Of a stretch of DNA of 64,000 nt, positions 18,894 to 27,841 are shown in pieces (position 1 is the stretch's first letter; each line of letters begins with the position of its first letter). This DNA comes from Paenibacillus rigui (GTDB taxonomy: Bacteria > Bacillota > Bacilli > Paenibacillales > NBRC-103111): NCBI RefSeq assembly GCF_002234615.1, contig NZ_NMQW01000011.1, positions 26,806 to 90,805 on the forward strand, given 5' to 3'. The position numbers were made by a program, and so were the translations under genes. Under the pieces are notes generated by a model. That model was given only the letters and a program-made list of their open reading frames with translations. It was not told the DNA's origin and made no database searches.

Positions 18894-18921
18894 TTGACAA
18901 TGAACAAAAACTATCTATCTT
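18894..18921 (+). promoter_or_regulatory. Candidate sigma-A promoter of the aromatic degradation operon
   Basis: TTGACA, 16-base spacer, TATCTT. Related TATCTAT-type segments occur at the -10 (18911-18919) and inverted at about 18978-18985 (TATAGATA), possible binding sites of the regulator. The remaining leader up to the start codon at 19107 shows no other gene. Confidence 0.4.
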
Positions 18922-19106
18922 CGGGGAGAATGATGGACAATTCGTGCTCTAGTCGCTCACCCTGGAACGATTTAAACTATAGATAAGACGGTGATGACAA
19001 GACATGATGCTTCTTTGAAAGCGATGCCAATTTTGATCATGAGACAGGTCAGCTTAGGCTGGTGACGAACAAGAAACCGTCAAATGACTACGAAAGAGGT
19101 GTACTT

Positions 19107-20291
19107 ATGAGTAACCTGGTATTGAAGGAACAAAATGACGTGGTGGCTCAAGTACTGGACGCGGCAGAAAAAGTTGGTAAATTGGCGGAGCAGGAAGCGC
19201 TTGAGGCGGAGGCAAATGCAACGATTTCCGAAAATGTCATCAACCTCATGAAAGAAACGCAGCTTTCGAGGCTGATGCTTCCCAAGAAGTACGGTGGACC
19301 TCAGATCGATTTGAAAACGTTCGCACAGGTGGTCCGTAAGGTAGCCAACTACAATATTTCCGCTGCATGGCTGGCGTACCTCTATCCTCTTCACAATATG
19401 CTGCCTGCTTACCTGCCGCCTGCAGGAAGAGACGAGGTTGTGAACCAAGGCGGCTTGATCTGCGATATTTTCGCGGCATTGGGCAAAGCTGAAAGCGATG
19501 GTGACGGGTACCGGATCAGCGGCAAATGGAATTTTGTCAGCGGTGTCTTGTTTAGCGACTGGGTCGGCGTAGGCGTCATGATCACGTTTCCGGGGAAATC
19601 GAAGCCGGAGTTTTGTCTGCCGATTGTGCGGAAGTCGGAAATTCAAGTGGTGAACAACTGGGATACATTCGGGCTGCGGGGAAGCGGCAGCAATCAGGTC
19701 ATTGCCGATAACGTCTACGTCCCTATGGAACGCATTCTTCGGCTGGAAGCCGCTGAGAGCACCAGAAGACCGCCGGAAGCGGATTATGATAAGGAATATC
19801 CTTACTACCACGTGCCGTTCTATCCTGCATTTTATCTGGGCTTTCCGTACATGGCTCTCGGCGGGGCTGAGCGTATTCTCGCAGAGTTCAAGAAGCTTAC
19901 CGAAAACCGCGTTCGCTTAATGGATGGTGTCCGCGAAAGCGAGTCTCCTCGAAGCCAAAGAGTATTGGCTGAAATGACAACTGAATTTCATGCGGCCGAG
20001 GGTCTGCTGGACCAATATGTTCGCTTGCTGGAAAACTATGAGCAGAACGGCGCGTCGACAAGCCCGGCCGAATTTTTTGCAATCCGGACCAAGGCCATCA
20101 AGATGTGTACCGATATCGCGGTCAGAGCTCTATTGACGCTGGGTGGCGGAGCCCTTTATAAAGGGGGAACGATGGAGCTGTTCCTTAGAGACATCATAGC
20201 CGTGGCTACACATAAGACGTCATTATATGAAGATTCTGTCGCCGCTTATGGTAAAGAGCTGTTCGGTTTTGATAGCGGAGTCAGAGGGTAA
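19107..20291 (+). CDS. Flavin-dependent monooxygenase, oxygenase component (acyl-CoA dehydrogenase fold)
   Basis: A 394-residue group D flavin monooxygenase related to HsaA, DszC and the p-hydroxyphenylacetate hydroxylase oxygenase. Recognisable features are LMLPKKYGG early, the central strand region GKWNFVSG with DTFGLRGSGSNQ, and the C-terminal helix region ALLTLGGGALYKGG. Such enzymes use reduced flavin supplied by a separate reductase to hydroxylate a phenol; the reductase is the next gene. GAGGTG selects ATG 19107 rather than the GTG at 19062. Probable role: ortho-hydroxylation of a monophenol to a catechol. The exact substrate cannot be read from sequence. Confidence 0.85.
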   Translation: MSNLVLKEQNDVVAQVLDAAEKVGKLAEQEALEAEANATISENVINLMKETQLSRLMLPKKYGGPQIDLKTFAQVVRKVANYNISAAWLAYLYPLHNMLPAYLPPAGRDEVVNQGGLICDIFAALGKAESDGDGYRISGKWNFVSGVLFSDWVGVGVMITFPGKSKPEFCLPIVRKSEIQVVNNWDTFGLRGSGSNQVIADNVYVPMERILRLEAAESTRRPPEADYDKEYPYYHVPFYPAFYLGFPYMALGGAERILAEFKKLTENRVRLMDGVRESESPRSQRVLAEMTTEFHAAEGLLDQYVRLLENYEQNGASTSPAEFFAIRTKAIKMCTDIAVRALLTLGGGALYKGGTMELFLRDIIAVATHKTSLYEDSVAAYGKELFGFDSGVRG

Positions 20292-20323
20292 GGGGCAACG
20301 GATTATAACAGGGGGCATTTCAT

Positions 20324-20803
20324 ATGGAGGATCGTGAATTTCGAAGAGCAATGGGGAAATTCGCTACAGGGGTAACGGTCATTGCAACCGAAAGCGAGGG
20401 AGAAATTCATGGCATGACTGCAAACGCTTTCATGTCCTTGTCTTTGGAGCCCAAGCTGGTTGTCATTTCGATCGGGGAAAAAGCGCGGATTTTGAACAAA
20501 ATCAAACAAAGCCGGATATTTACCGTTAACATTTTAGCGTCGGAGCAGCAGGAGCTGTCAATGATCTTTGCCGGTCAGCTGAAGGAGCACCGTGAAGTCG
20601 TGTTCGAGCGCCTGGACGGAAAGCCGGTTTTGCCGGGAGCGGTGGTGCAAATCGCTTGTGAGCTGTCGGGGGAGCATGTCGAAGGTGACCATACGTTATT
20701 TATCGGTAAAGTAACCGGCATTAAGCTTGAGGAGTCGGAGCCCCTTATTTTCTATAGCGGACGCTACCGCTCCTTGATAGAGGAGCCGCCTGCCGCACAG
20801 TAA
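20324..20803 (+). CDS. Flavin reductase component (HpaC-like)
   Basis: A 159-residue NAD(P)H:flavin oxidoreductase of the HpaC/split-barrel family. Typical elements are FRRAMGKFATGVTVIAT at the start, GMTANAFMSLSLEP, and the later HTLFIGKV. It would deliver reduced FAD or FMN to the oxygenase encoded 32 bases upstream, making a two-component monooxygenase. The ATG at 20324 follows a GGGGG site. Confidence 0.92.
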   Translation: MEDREFRRAMGKFATGVTVIATESEGEIHGMTANAFMSLSLEPKLVVISIGEKARILNKIKQSRIFTVNILASEQQELSMIFAGQLKEHREVVFERLDGKPVLPGAVVQIACELSGEHVEGDHTLFIGKVTGIKLEESEPLIFYSGRYRSLIEEPPAAQ

Positions 20804-20822
20804 GCGGCAGAAAGGAGACGGT

Positions 20823-21677
20823 ATGGAAACGATCTATTTGAACCGTGACAATTTACAGCGATGGCAGCAGAGGGCTGAGCCGAATGTGATGGCTCTCGGA
20901 TGCTTTGACGGTCTCCATCTCGGGCATTGTGAAGTGATCCAAACGGCATCCATGAAAGCGCAGGAAATGAACGTTTCCTTGGCCGTTATGAGCTTTTTTC
21001 CTCATCCCAAGTCGGTGTTATCCGATGGAAGGGTTCGAGTGGATGCCTTGATGCCGCTCTCCGAGAAAGAAAAGCGGCTTCGGAGTCTCGGTGTAGACCG
21101 GTTTTATATCGTCGCCTTCGATAAAGCGTTTGCCGCGCTTCCACCGGAACAGTTTGTTGGGCAATATTTGTTGGCGCTCGGTGTCGTCCATGCCGTCGCA
21201 GGCTTTGATTTCTCTTACGGCGCGAAGGGAGCGGGGCATACAGACCGGCTCGCGAGCGATGCCGGAGGCCTGATCGGAGCGACCAAAGTCGAGAAAGTGG
21301 ACTACAGGGGGGAGAAGATTAGCTCCACCTGCATCCGGGAGAGGCTGCTGCAAGGGCGGGTGGAGGAGCTGCCTCATTTTCTCGGGCAATGCTACAAGAG
21401 CTTGGGCGAATGGAACGGGAGCGGGTTCAGACATGACGGAGAATGCATGCTTCCGGCTCCCGGCCGATATGCCGTAACGATAACGGATGACTGCAGCAGG
21501 CTGCAAACGGAAGTCATTGTCAAGAGCAATCAAGTCCAATATGCAGGAGCACCGCTGGCTTTGTCCAAGGGTACGGTCACGATGGAATGGAACCGCTGCC
21601 TGCACGATGAGCCAAGGGGGATCCTGACGGAGGACACGAAGCAGTTTAGATGGAAGCAAGCAATTTCACACATGTAA
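20823..21677 (+). CDS. RibF-like FAD synthetase with degenerate riboflavin-kinase part
   Basis: A 284-residue relative of bifunctional RibF. The N-terminal FMN adenylyltransferase domain keeps the nucleotidyltransferase motif GCFDGLHLGH (about residues 27-36) and the SSTCIRERL motif. The C-terminal riboflavin-kinase region starts normally (FLGQCYKSLGEWNG, LPAPGRYAV) but lacks the GFPTAN phosphate-binding motif. It is therefore likely to make FAD from FMN only. An AAAGGAG site precedes ATG 20823. Lying between the flavin reductase and the ring-cleavage dioxygenase, it probably boosts FAD for the two-component monooxygenase. A housekeeping RibF is expected elsewhere. Confidence 0.82.
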   Translation: METIYLNRDNLQRWQQRAEPNVMALGCFDGLHLGHCEVIQTASMKAQEMNVSLAVMSFFPHPKSVLSDGRVRVDALMPLSEKEKRLRSLGVDRFYIVAFDKAFAALPPEQFVGQYLLALGVVHAVAGFDFSYGAKGAGHTDRLASDAGGLIGATKVEKVDYRGEKISSTCIRERLLQGRVEELPHFLGQCYKSLGEWNGSGFRHDGECMLPAPGRYAVTITDDCSRLQTEVIVKSNQVQYAGAPLALSKGTVTMEWNRCLHDEPRGILTEDTKQFRWKQAISHM

Positions 21678-21691
21678 GGGGGAACGGGAGA

Positions 21692-22633
21692 ATGGCTGAA
21701 ATTATAGCAGGTATTGCCATGTCGCACAGTCCAATGATCATGACCAATGAGGCCGCTGCCGGGGACAAGGGACAACGCTTTATTCAAAAAACGGCGGAAA
21801 TGAAACAATGGCTGAAGCAATCAGGCGCAGACATTTTGGTGCTGGTATCGGATGATCATTTCAATAGTTATTTTTACAACCATATGCCATCCTTCACCAT
21901 TGGTATCGGCGAGTGCGAAGGATGGGGAGATTGGCAGCTGCCCAAGTACCAGGTTCCTGTCGAGCAGGAGCTGGCCAAGCATATTCTGCTTACCGGCCTG
22001 GAGCATCATGTTGATTTTGCCTTCACCTTATCGATGAAAGTGGACCATGGGCACACGCAAGCGATTTATTTTCTAAACTCGGAGCTCGGTATTCCGGTCG
22101 TTCCGATTGCAGTGAACACTTCGGCGCCGCCTCTGCCGACGATGGAGCGGTGCTTCCAGGTAGGGGAGCAAATCAGCAAGGCGATCCGGTCATGGGACTC
22201 GGACAAGAAGGTAGCCCTCGTGGCATCAGGCGGACTGTCCCATTGGGTACCCATTCCGAAAATCGACAGCCCTAAGCCGGAGGATCAAGATTTGATTCAG
22301 GTTCTGAAAAAAGGCCGCGAAGAAATCAAGCAGCTGGACGAGTACTTGAAAACAAGAGAAACGAGAGTGACCCGCATTCAATCCGGACCGGTGAACGAAG
22401 AGTGGGACAGAGAACTTTTACGGCTGATCACGGAGCAGGACGTTCGTTCCCTTAGACAATGGAGCGCTGAATTTATTGAAGAGCACGGCGGCAATGGAGG
22501 ACAGGAAATACGCAATTGGCTTGTGCTGCTGGGGGCGCTTCAAGGCTTCGACGCGGAAGTCGCTTATTATGAGCCGATTCCAGAGTGGGTAACGGGCATG
22601 GCCATCGTACAATTCAAGCAGGGGAGAGATTAA
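21692..22633 (+). CDS. Class III extradiol ring-cleavage dioxygenase (LigB/MhpB type)
   Basis: A 313-residue non-haem Fe(II) dioxygenase of the LigB superfamily, the same length as E. coli MhpB (about 314). Probable metal ligands and acid/base histidines lie in GIAMSHSPM, SDDHFNSY and ASGGLSHWVP. It cleaves a catechol next to the hydroxyls to give a 2-hydroxy-6-oxodienoate. A 2,3-dihydroxyphenylpropionate-like substrate is inferred from MhpB similarity. ATG 21692 is chosen for its GGGAG site and family-like start MAEIIAGIAMSHSP. It is followed one base later by the C-C hydrolase gene. Confidence 0.88.
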   Translation: MAEIIAGIAMSHSPMIMTNEAAAGDKGQRFIQKTAEMKQWLKQSGADILVLVSDDHFNSYFYNHMPSFTIGIGECEGWGDWQLPKYQVPVEQELAKHILLTGLEHHVDFAFTLSMKVDHGHTQAIYFLNSELGIPVVPIAVNTSAPPLPTMERCFQVGEQISKAIRSWDSDKKVALVASGGLSHWVPIPKIDSPKPEDQDLIQVLKKGREEIKQLDEYLKTRETRVTRIQSGPVNEEWDRELLRLITEQDVRSLRQWSAEFIEEHGGNGGQEIRNWLVLLGALQGFDAEVAYYEPIPEWVTGMAIVQFKQGRD

Positions 22634-22634
22634 G

Positions 22635-23486
22635 ATGACGATTTGGAACGAATTCGCCGATTTGGAGTTTAAGCTTTATTATATCCAAGCCAATGGAATC
22701 AAAACCAGAGTTTTGGAAGCGGGTCAAGGTGAGCCTCTTATTCTGCTGCACGGGACGGGCGGTCATATTGAAGCCTATGCCAAAAATATTCGCGGCTTAA
22801 GCGAGAAATTCCGCGTCATTTGTATCGATATGGTTGGACACGGCTACACAGAAAAGCCGAATCGCCCTTACGGCATCGACTATTACAGCGATCATCTGCT
22901 GGGGGTTATCCAGTCTCTGGATTTGAAGAAGGTCTTTGTTTCGGGAGAATCGTTGGGCGGCTGGGTAGCGGCATGGTTTGCCGCTCATCATCCGGAGTAT
23001 GTGATGGGTTTGGTCTTAAACACCCCGGGGAATGTGAACAACAAGCCCGATGTCATGCAACGGCTGAAGGAATCGACCTTGAAGGCGGTGCTCGAGGCCA
23101 ACTATGAGAATGTAAAAACAAGATTGGAATGGCTCATGTACGACAAAAGCCAAGTGACCGAAGAGCTGATCGAGGCGCGCTATAAAATTTATACCCAGCC
23201 GTCCTATCGGGAAGCCGTTCACCATATCGTCTATCTTCAGGATATTGAAGCAAGAAAACAATACAGCTGGGACCCGTCGTGGTGCGGCAAAATCAATGTG
23301 CCTACCTTGCTTGCGTGGACCGATCATGATCCGACCTCGACGGTGGAAGAAGCCAAGCCGATTCAGGACATGATTCCGAACAGTGAATTAAGCGTGATGC
23401 TGGACGCCGGTCATTGGCCGCAATGGGAGAAGCCCGAGGAGTTCAACCAGATTATTATTGACTTTTTATTAAAGGATAAAAACTAG
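22635..23486 (+). CDS. Alpha/beta hydrolase, meta-cleavage product hydrolase (MhpC-like)
   Basis: A 283-residue alpha/beta hydrolase. The oxyanion region is LLHGTGGHIEAY, the nucleophile elbow GESLGG and the catalytic histidine AGHWPQWEKPEEF. The family hydrolyses the C-C bond of 2-hydroxy-6-oxodienoates to 2-hydroxypenta-2,4-dienoate plus a carboxylic acid. Immediate coupling to the dioxygenase gene (stop and start separated by one base) supports this function over a general esterase. Confidence 0.88.
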   Translation: MTIWNEFADLEFKLYYIQANGIKTRVLEAGQGEPLILLHGTGGHIEAYAKNIRGLSEKFRVICIDMVGHGYTEKPNRPYGIDYYSDHLLGVIQSLDLKKVFVSGESLGGWVAAWFAAHHPEYVMGLVLNTPGNVNNKPDVMQRLKESTLKAVLEANYENVKTRLEWLMYDKSQVTEELIEARYKIYTQPSYREAVHHIVYLQDIEARKQYSWDPSWCGKINVPTLLAWTDHDPTSTVEEAKPIQDMIPNSELSVMLDAGHWPQWEKPEEFNQIIIDFLLKDKN

Positions 23487-23527
23487 GAAGCAGTGTCATC
23501 ATATTGCTATAGAAAGAGGTTTTTCCT

Positions 23528-24319
23528 TTGACGAATGAAGCCAAAGTTGTGATAGATCAGGCCTACCGGCATTTGCTGCAAGCGGAAGAGCGGAGACAAA
23601 TGGTCGCGCCGTTGACGGATATATATCCCCATCTAACGGTGGATGACGCCTATCAAATTCAATTGAAGGGAATCGCCCGCAAGCTGGGAGAAGGCCGTCA
23701 AATTGTAGGCAAAAAGATTGGCCTCACGTCGGTCGCCATGCAGGAGCTGCTGGGAGTGGACCAGCCGGATTATGGCCACCTATTGGACCATATGGAAGTA
23801 AGCAACAGGGGGATGATCCCTGTGAGCAGCTTGTTCCAGCCAAAGGCCGAAGCGGAGATCGCTTTTGTACTCCATACGGATCTGAAGGGCCCGTCTGTCA
23901 CTGTGGAGGATGTACTGAACGCAACGGAGTATATCGTTCCCGCATTGGAAATTGTGGATAGCCGAATTACCGATTGGACCATTAAATTAGAGGATACCAT
24001 CGCAGATAATGCATCCAGCGGTCTCTTTGTATTAGGGAATGAAACCTTTTCCGCCAAGGAAATGGATTTGACGAAAGTAACGATGGATTTGCTTCGCAAC
24101 GGGCAATTCATCAATAGCGGGTCTGGCTCGGCCGTCCTGGGTAACCCGGCAGCATGCGTAGCCTGGCTGGCCAATGCCTTGCATGACTACGGCGTCAGAT
24201 TGGAAGCGGGAGAAGTCATTTTATCCGGTGCACTTTCGGCAGCTATTGCAGTACAGCAAGGAGATCGCGTGACAGCGGATTTCCATCATCTCGGTACAGT
24301 CGAAGTGACCTTTATTTAA
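23528..24319 (+). CDS. 2-keto-4-pentenoate hydratase
   Basis: A 263-residue member of the MhpD/fumarylacetoacetase-related hydratase family. Conserved parts are IVGKKIGLTS, FQPKAEAEIAFVL (metal ligands E-x-E) and VPALEIVDSRI. It adds water to 2-hydroxypenta-2,4-dienoate, giving 4-hydroxy-2-oxovalerate for the MhpE aldolase encoded at 14.5 kb. The start is TTG 23528 behind AAAGAGG. Confidence 0.92.
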   Translation: MTNEAKVVIDQAYRHLLQAEERRQMVAPLTDIYPHLTVDDAYQIQLKGIARKLGEGRQIVGKKIGLTSVAMQELLGVDQPDYGHLLDHMEVSNRGMIPVSSLFQPKAEAEIAFVLHTDLKGPSVTVEDVLNATEYIVPALEIVDSRITDWTIKLEDTIADNASSGLFVLGNETFSAKEMDLTKVTMDLLRNGQFINSGSGSAVLGNPAACVAWLANALHDYGVRLEAGEVILSGALSAAIAVQQGDRVTADFHHLGTVEVTFI

Positions 24320-24440
24320 ACTTCCGGCCACGATGGCGCAAGTCTTCGGGATTTGCGGATCAGCGTTTATGCGTTCAGCGGGTTTTCCAAGAAGGGAGAC
24401 TCGCTGAACTTCATTACCTTTAAGAAGAGAGGCTATGAAC

Positions 24441-25760
24441 ATGGATGAAATGAAAGCGTATACAGGAACGCGCACCTCGGGTAAGGCTTGGATGATGATT
24501 GTATTCTTGTTTGTTCTCACCGTCATAAGCAACGCTGATAAAGCCGTCATCGGCTTTGCATCCGTGAAGATTATAGACGAATTGGGCTTGTCTCCGGCAC
24601 AGTGGGGACTTGTCGGCAGCGTATTTTTCTGGTTATATGCAGTATCGGCCGTGCTGATGGGGGCATTGTCCGACCGGATGGGAACCAAGCTTACTATCAC
24701 CATCATGGCCGCTGTTTGGGCGGTAGTTCAATTTTCAACCTTGTTTGTGTACAGCTTTTCGTTTTTGCTGATTACCCGGCTTATTCTGGGGGCAGGCGAA
24801 GGTCCGTCGTATTCTTTGGCGATGACGACAGCCTCCAAGTGGCTGCCGAAGGAAAAGCTCGGGCTTGGCCTAACGCTGGTTTCCATCGGAGGCCCTCTCG
24901 GGGTAGCGATGTCCGCGCCGTTATTAATTCAAATGATTACAGCCTTCGGATGGCGTTCGGCTTTTTTGGCTACAGGGATTGTCGGCTTGATCTGGATCGC
25001 TTTGTGGGTCTTGTTTGCCAAGGAGAGCCCGACTTCCGCTAAGACCACAGAGACCCCTGCCAAGGAACAGGCTGTGCCCGCTGCAGCGCCCTCGAAATTT
25101 ATGCCGATCTTGTTCTCCAGAAGCTTTATCATCATTGCGTTGTGCGGACTTGCGACTTATTGGTCCTATACAATTGGTCTGGTATGGCTCCCCAACTATT
25201 TTGCCAAGGTGCGCCATTTGAGCGCAGGGGAATTGAAGGTGGCGGTGACTTTGCCGTGGATTATGATCACGCTGTCCCAGCTGCTGTTTTCTTCCGTTTC
25301 GGATTGGCTTTACCGTAAAACGAGGAACATGGTTCGTTCCCGGGTGTTTATTCTGGGGCCGGTGCTGATCGCCGCGGCATTATGCTATTACTTCGGGACC
25401 GTCGTGGCTTCCAGCACACTTACTGTGGCTTTGCTGTCCCTGGGACTTACCTTCGGCTGCATTACGCTGGTCATCGGACCGGCTATTCTGGTGGATATCG
25501 TTCCGGCGATGCATCAAGGTAAAGCCCAAGGCGTATTTATGGCCTTCGCCTCCCTCGGCGGCGTCATTGCTCCGTATGTTACGGGCAAGCTGGTTCAGGT
25601 TTCCGCCGATCAGGCGACCGGCTTCAATAATGCGTTCCAGCTTGTCGCTTTGATTTTACTGGTCATCGGTTTCTTTGCCTGGGTTGCGGTGCGTCCGAAA
25701 GAGAGGGAAACGGGCGCTTTGCTGTCCCAGGAGCTGACAAAAGTTCCCGACACCCATTAA
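24441..25760 (+). CDS. MFS transporter, anion:cation symporter type
   Basis: A 439-residue, 12-segment major facilitator. The early signature [20 protein letters not shown] and loop motif [10 protein letters not shown] are typical of the anion:cation symporter branch that imports aromatic and other organic acids. GAGAGG is spaced for ATG 24441; an ATG at 24435 is also possible. It lies 121 bases after the hydratase and 13 bases before a chemoreceptor gene, so it is the likely importer of the aromatic substrate. Confidence 0.88.
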   Translation: MDEMKAYTGTRTSGKAWMMIVFLFVLTVISNADKAVIGFASVKIIDELGLSPAQWGLVGSVFFWLYAVSAVLMGALSDRMGTKLTITIMAAVWAVVQFSTLFVYSFSFLLITRLILGAGEGPSYSLAMTTASKWLPKEKLGLGLTLVSIGGPLGVAMSAPLLIQMITAFGWRSAFLATGIVGLIWIALWVLFAKESPTSAKTTETPAKEQAVPAAAPSKFMPILFSRSFIIIALCGLATYWSYTIGLVWLPNYFAKVRHLSAGELKVAVTLPWIMITLSQLLFSSVSDWLYRKTRNMVRSRVFILGPVLIAAALCYYFGTVVASSTLTVALLSLGLTFGCITLVIGPAILVDIVPAMHQGKAQGVFMAFASLGGVIAPYVTGKLVQVSADQATGFNNAFQLVALILLVIGFFAWVAVRPKERETGALLSQELTKVPDTH

Positions 25761-25773
25761 GGGGGAACCGAAG

Positions 25774-27585
25774 TTGAATATTGGGGTACGAATAGGCCGA
25801 TGGTTTAGGATCAGAACGCTTCGCGTCAAGCTGATTTCCGTTTCCTTACTGCTGCTGGCAGCGCCCAGTCTGACGATAGGACTTGTCGGTTATCATCTGT
25901 CCAAGCAATATTTGAACCAGGCCGGAGAAGTTCAGTTAAGCAACGAGGTTCGGCAAATTATCGGCATGATTGAGCTGATGGATGCCGAGGTCGCAAAAGG
26001 CTCGCTAACGATGGACGAAGCGCAGGAAAACGTGAGAAGGTTTGCGCTGGGAGCCAAGGACAAGGAAGGCCACCGGCCCTTGAACAAAAATATTCGTCTC
26101 GGTGCCAACGGGTACCCGTTTATATTGAATGATCAATCCGTCAGCCTGGCTCATCCCTTCATCGAAGGGCAAAATACGGCAAACATTAAAGATGCCGGAG
26201 GGAGCTTGGCTCTGGATGAGGAGATGGGTCTGCCGATCACCCAAGCGTTTATCCTGAAAGCGAAGGCGGGCGGCGGATTTACTTATTATCATTGGGCCCT
26301 GCCGAACAGCACGAAGCTGGGGATGAAGATCACGTACAGTCAGCAGGAACCGCGCTGGAACTGGATTGTGTGTGCAAGCACGTACATGGAGGATTTCAAC
26401 AGCAGCGCAAACCAAATTTTGTATGTGCTTATGTTCACGCTCGGTTTCTTTCTTTTGGCCGGCGGCGTTCTGGTTTGGATTCTGGCCAACCAAATGACCC
26501 GGCCGATTGTGAAGGTGGCGTCGCAGGTGAAGCGTATTTCGGAAGGGGATCTGACCGTTGAGGCGATTCGCGTGAAGAACCGGGATGAAACAGGGCAGCT
26601 GGCGGAGGATTGCAATAAGATGACAGTCCACTTGAAGCATTTCATTTCGGAGGTCGGACAAAGCGTCCGGTTGGTGGCCGAATACTCCGAGCAATTGTCG
26701 GCAAGCGCGGAGCAGACCAGCAGAGCGAGCGAGCACATTGCCCAAACCGTGCAGGATGCGGCGGCAGGCTCGGAACGGCAGGCCAAGAGCGCCGAGGATA
26801 GCTATCGCGTTATGAATGAGATGTCATCCGGCATTCAAGGGATCGGCTCGGAAGCGCAGCTGATGTTGACGGGGGCAGTCGAGGCGGCAGACAGAGTAGC
26901 GGCGGGCACCGAGGCGGTGTCCCGGTCTGTCCGGCAGATGAACGCGATTCAACAAAATGTGAAGGAGCTTACCCGCGTAATGAGAGAAGTGGGGGCTTGC
27001 TCCCAGGAGATCCGGAGCACGATCCAGGTGCTCACGGAGATTGCCGCATCCACAAACTTGCTGTCGTTGAACGCTTCGATCGAGGCGTCCCGTGCCGGTG
27101 AGCAGGGCAAAGGGTTCGCAGTGGTAGCCCGGGAGGTGCGCAAGCTGGCGGAGCAGTCCTCCTTATCAGCGGAGCAAATAGGTGATGTGATCGTTCGGAT
27201 GGAGAATGTAACCGAGCAAGCGCTGCGGTCCATGCAAGCTACGGCCCGTGAAGTAGCGCTTGGAATTGATGTCGTTCAATCGGCGGGAAGCTCGTTTGAA
27301 GCGATTCAGGTATCTGTTGAGAAGGTTTCGGACCAGATGGAGCATGTGTCTGCGATGGCACAGCAGATGACGGCCGGTGCCGTGCAAGTCGTGGGATCGA
27401 CCCGGCTCGTCGCTGAGGTGGCGGAGGCGGCCGTTTCCGGTATGAGCGAAGTGATGGCGGATACCGAAGAGCAAATGGCGTCAATGGAGGAAATATCGGC
27501 TTCCGCTGCAGCGTTGGCCAAAATGTCGGAGGATTTGCTTGCTGTCGTAGCCCATTTTAAATATGAGCCTCCCAGCCGCAAATAG
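25774..27585 (+). CDS. Methyl-accepting chemotaxis protein with sCache-type sensor
   Basis: A 603-residue chemoreceptor. It starts with a membrane segment (about residues 22-42), then a single-Cache type extracellular domain including [12 protein letters not shown] and YYHWALPN. A second membrane segment near 220, a HAMP domain and a long cytoplasmic signalling coil follow, with the conserved tip around [30 protein letters not shown]. The start is TTG 25774 after AAGGGGG. Only 13 bases separate it from the transporter gene, so it is likely the last gene of the catabolic operon and may sense the same compound. Confidence 0.92.
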   Translation: MNIGVRIGRWFRIRTLRVKLISVSLLLLAAPSLTIGLVGYHLSKQYLNQAGEVQLSNEVRQIIGMIELMDAEVAKGSLTMDEAQENVRRFALGAKDKEGHRPLNKNIRLGANGYPFILNDQSVSLAHPFIEGQNTANIKDAGGSLALDEEMGLPITQAFILKAKAGGGFTYYHWALPNSTKLGMKITYSQQEPRWNWIVCASTYMEDFNSSANQILYVLMFTLGFFLLAGGVLVWILANQMTRPIVKVASQVKRISEGDLTVEAIRVKNRDETGQLAEDCNKMTVHLKHFISEVGQSVRLVAEYSEQLSASAEQTSRASEHIAQTVQDAAAGSERQAKSAEDSYRVMNEMSSGIQGIGSEAQLMLTGAVEAADRVAAGTEAVSRSVRQMNAIQQNVKELTRVMREVGACSQEIRSTIQVLTEIAASTNLLSLNASIEASRAGEQGKGFAVVAREVRKLAEQSSLSAEQIGDVIVRMENVTEQALRSMQATAREVALGIDVVQSAGSSFEAIQVSVEKVSDQMEHVSAMAQQMTAGAVQVVGSTRLVAEVAEAAVSGMSEVMADTEEQMASMEEISASAAALAKMSEDLLAVVAHFKYEPPSRK

Positions 27586-27599
27586 CGATAGGAGCATGG

Positions 27600-27629
27600 A
27601 GCCTTGGAATCATTTCTAAGGCTTTTTTT
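27600..27629 (+). terminator. Terminator of the aromatic degradation operon
   Basis: Stem AGCCTTgGAA/TTCtAAGGCT with a four-base loop, followed by seven T residues, 14 bases after the chemoreceptor stop. Confidence 0.9.
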
Positions 27630-27765
27630 GCGCAGATAACCTTGAAAATTAGCGCGGTCGTTTATCCTTGTTGAAAAATAGAGCATTCTATTTGATATAT
27701 TATGTCACAAATCCGTCATCTTTTTGTTGATTCAAAAGTTTTTGATCCGTTATAAATACTTTTTA

Positions 27766-27793
27766 TTGTACAATATTCGTTATATAGTATACA
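27766..27793 (+). promoter_or_regulatory. Candidate promoter of the gapB-pckA operon
   Basis: TTGTAC, 16-base spacer, TATACA, in a strongly AT-rich 256-base leader. A clear full match to the published CcpN operator was not found. TATGTCACAAA, beginning near 27700, is a partial one. Confidence 0.4.
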
Positions 27794-27841
27794 CTAAAAA
27801 CATATAAGACGTCATATATAACACCTCAGGGAGGAATCACA

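Noticed and set aside
27640..27841. CcpN operator upstream of gapB
   Set aside because: Only partial matches to the TRTGHYATAYW pattern were seen; CcpN control is suggested by gene content, not by a clear site.
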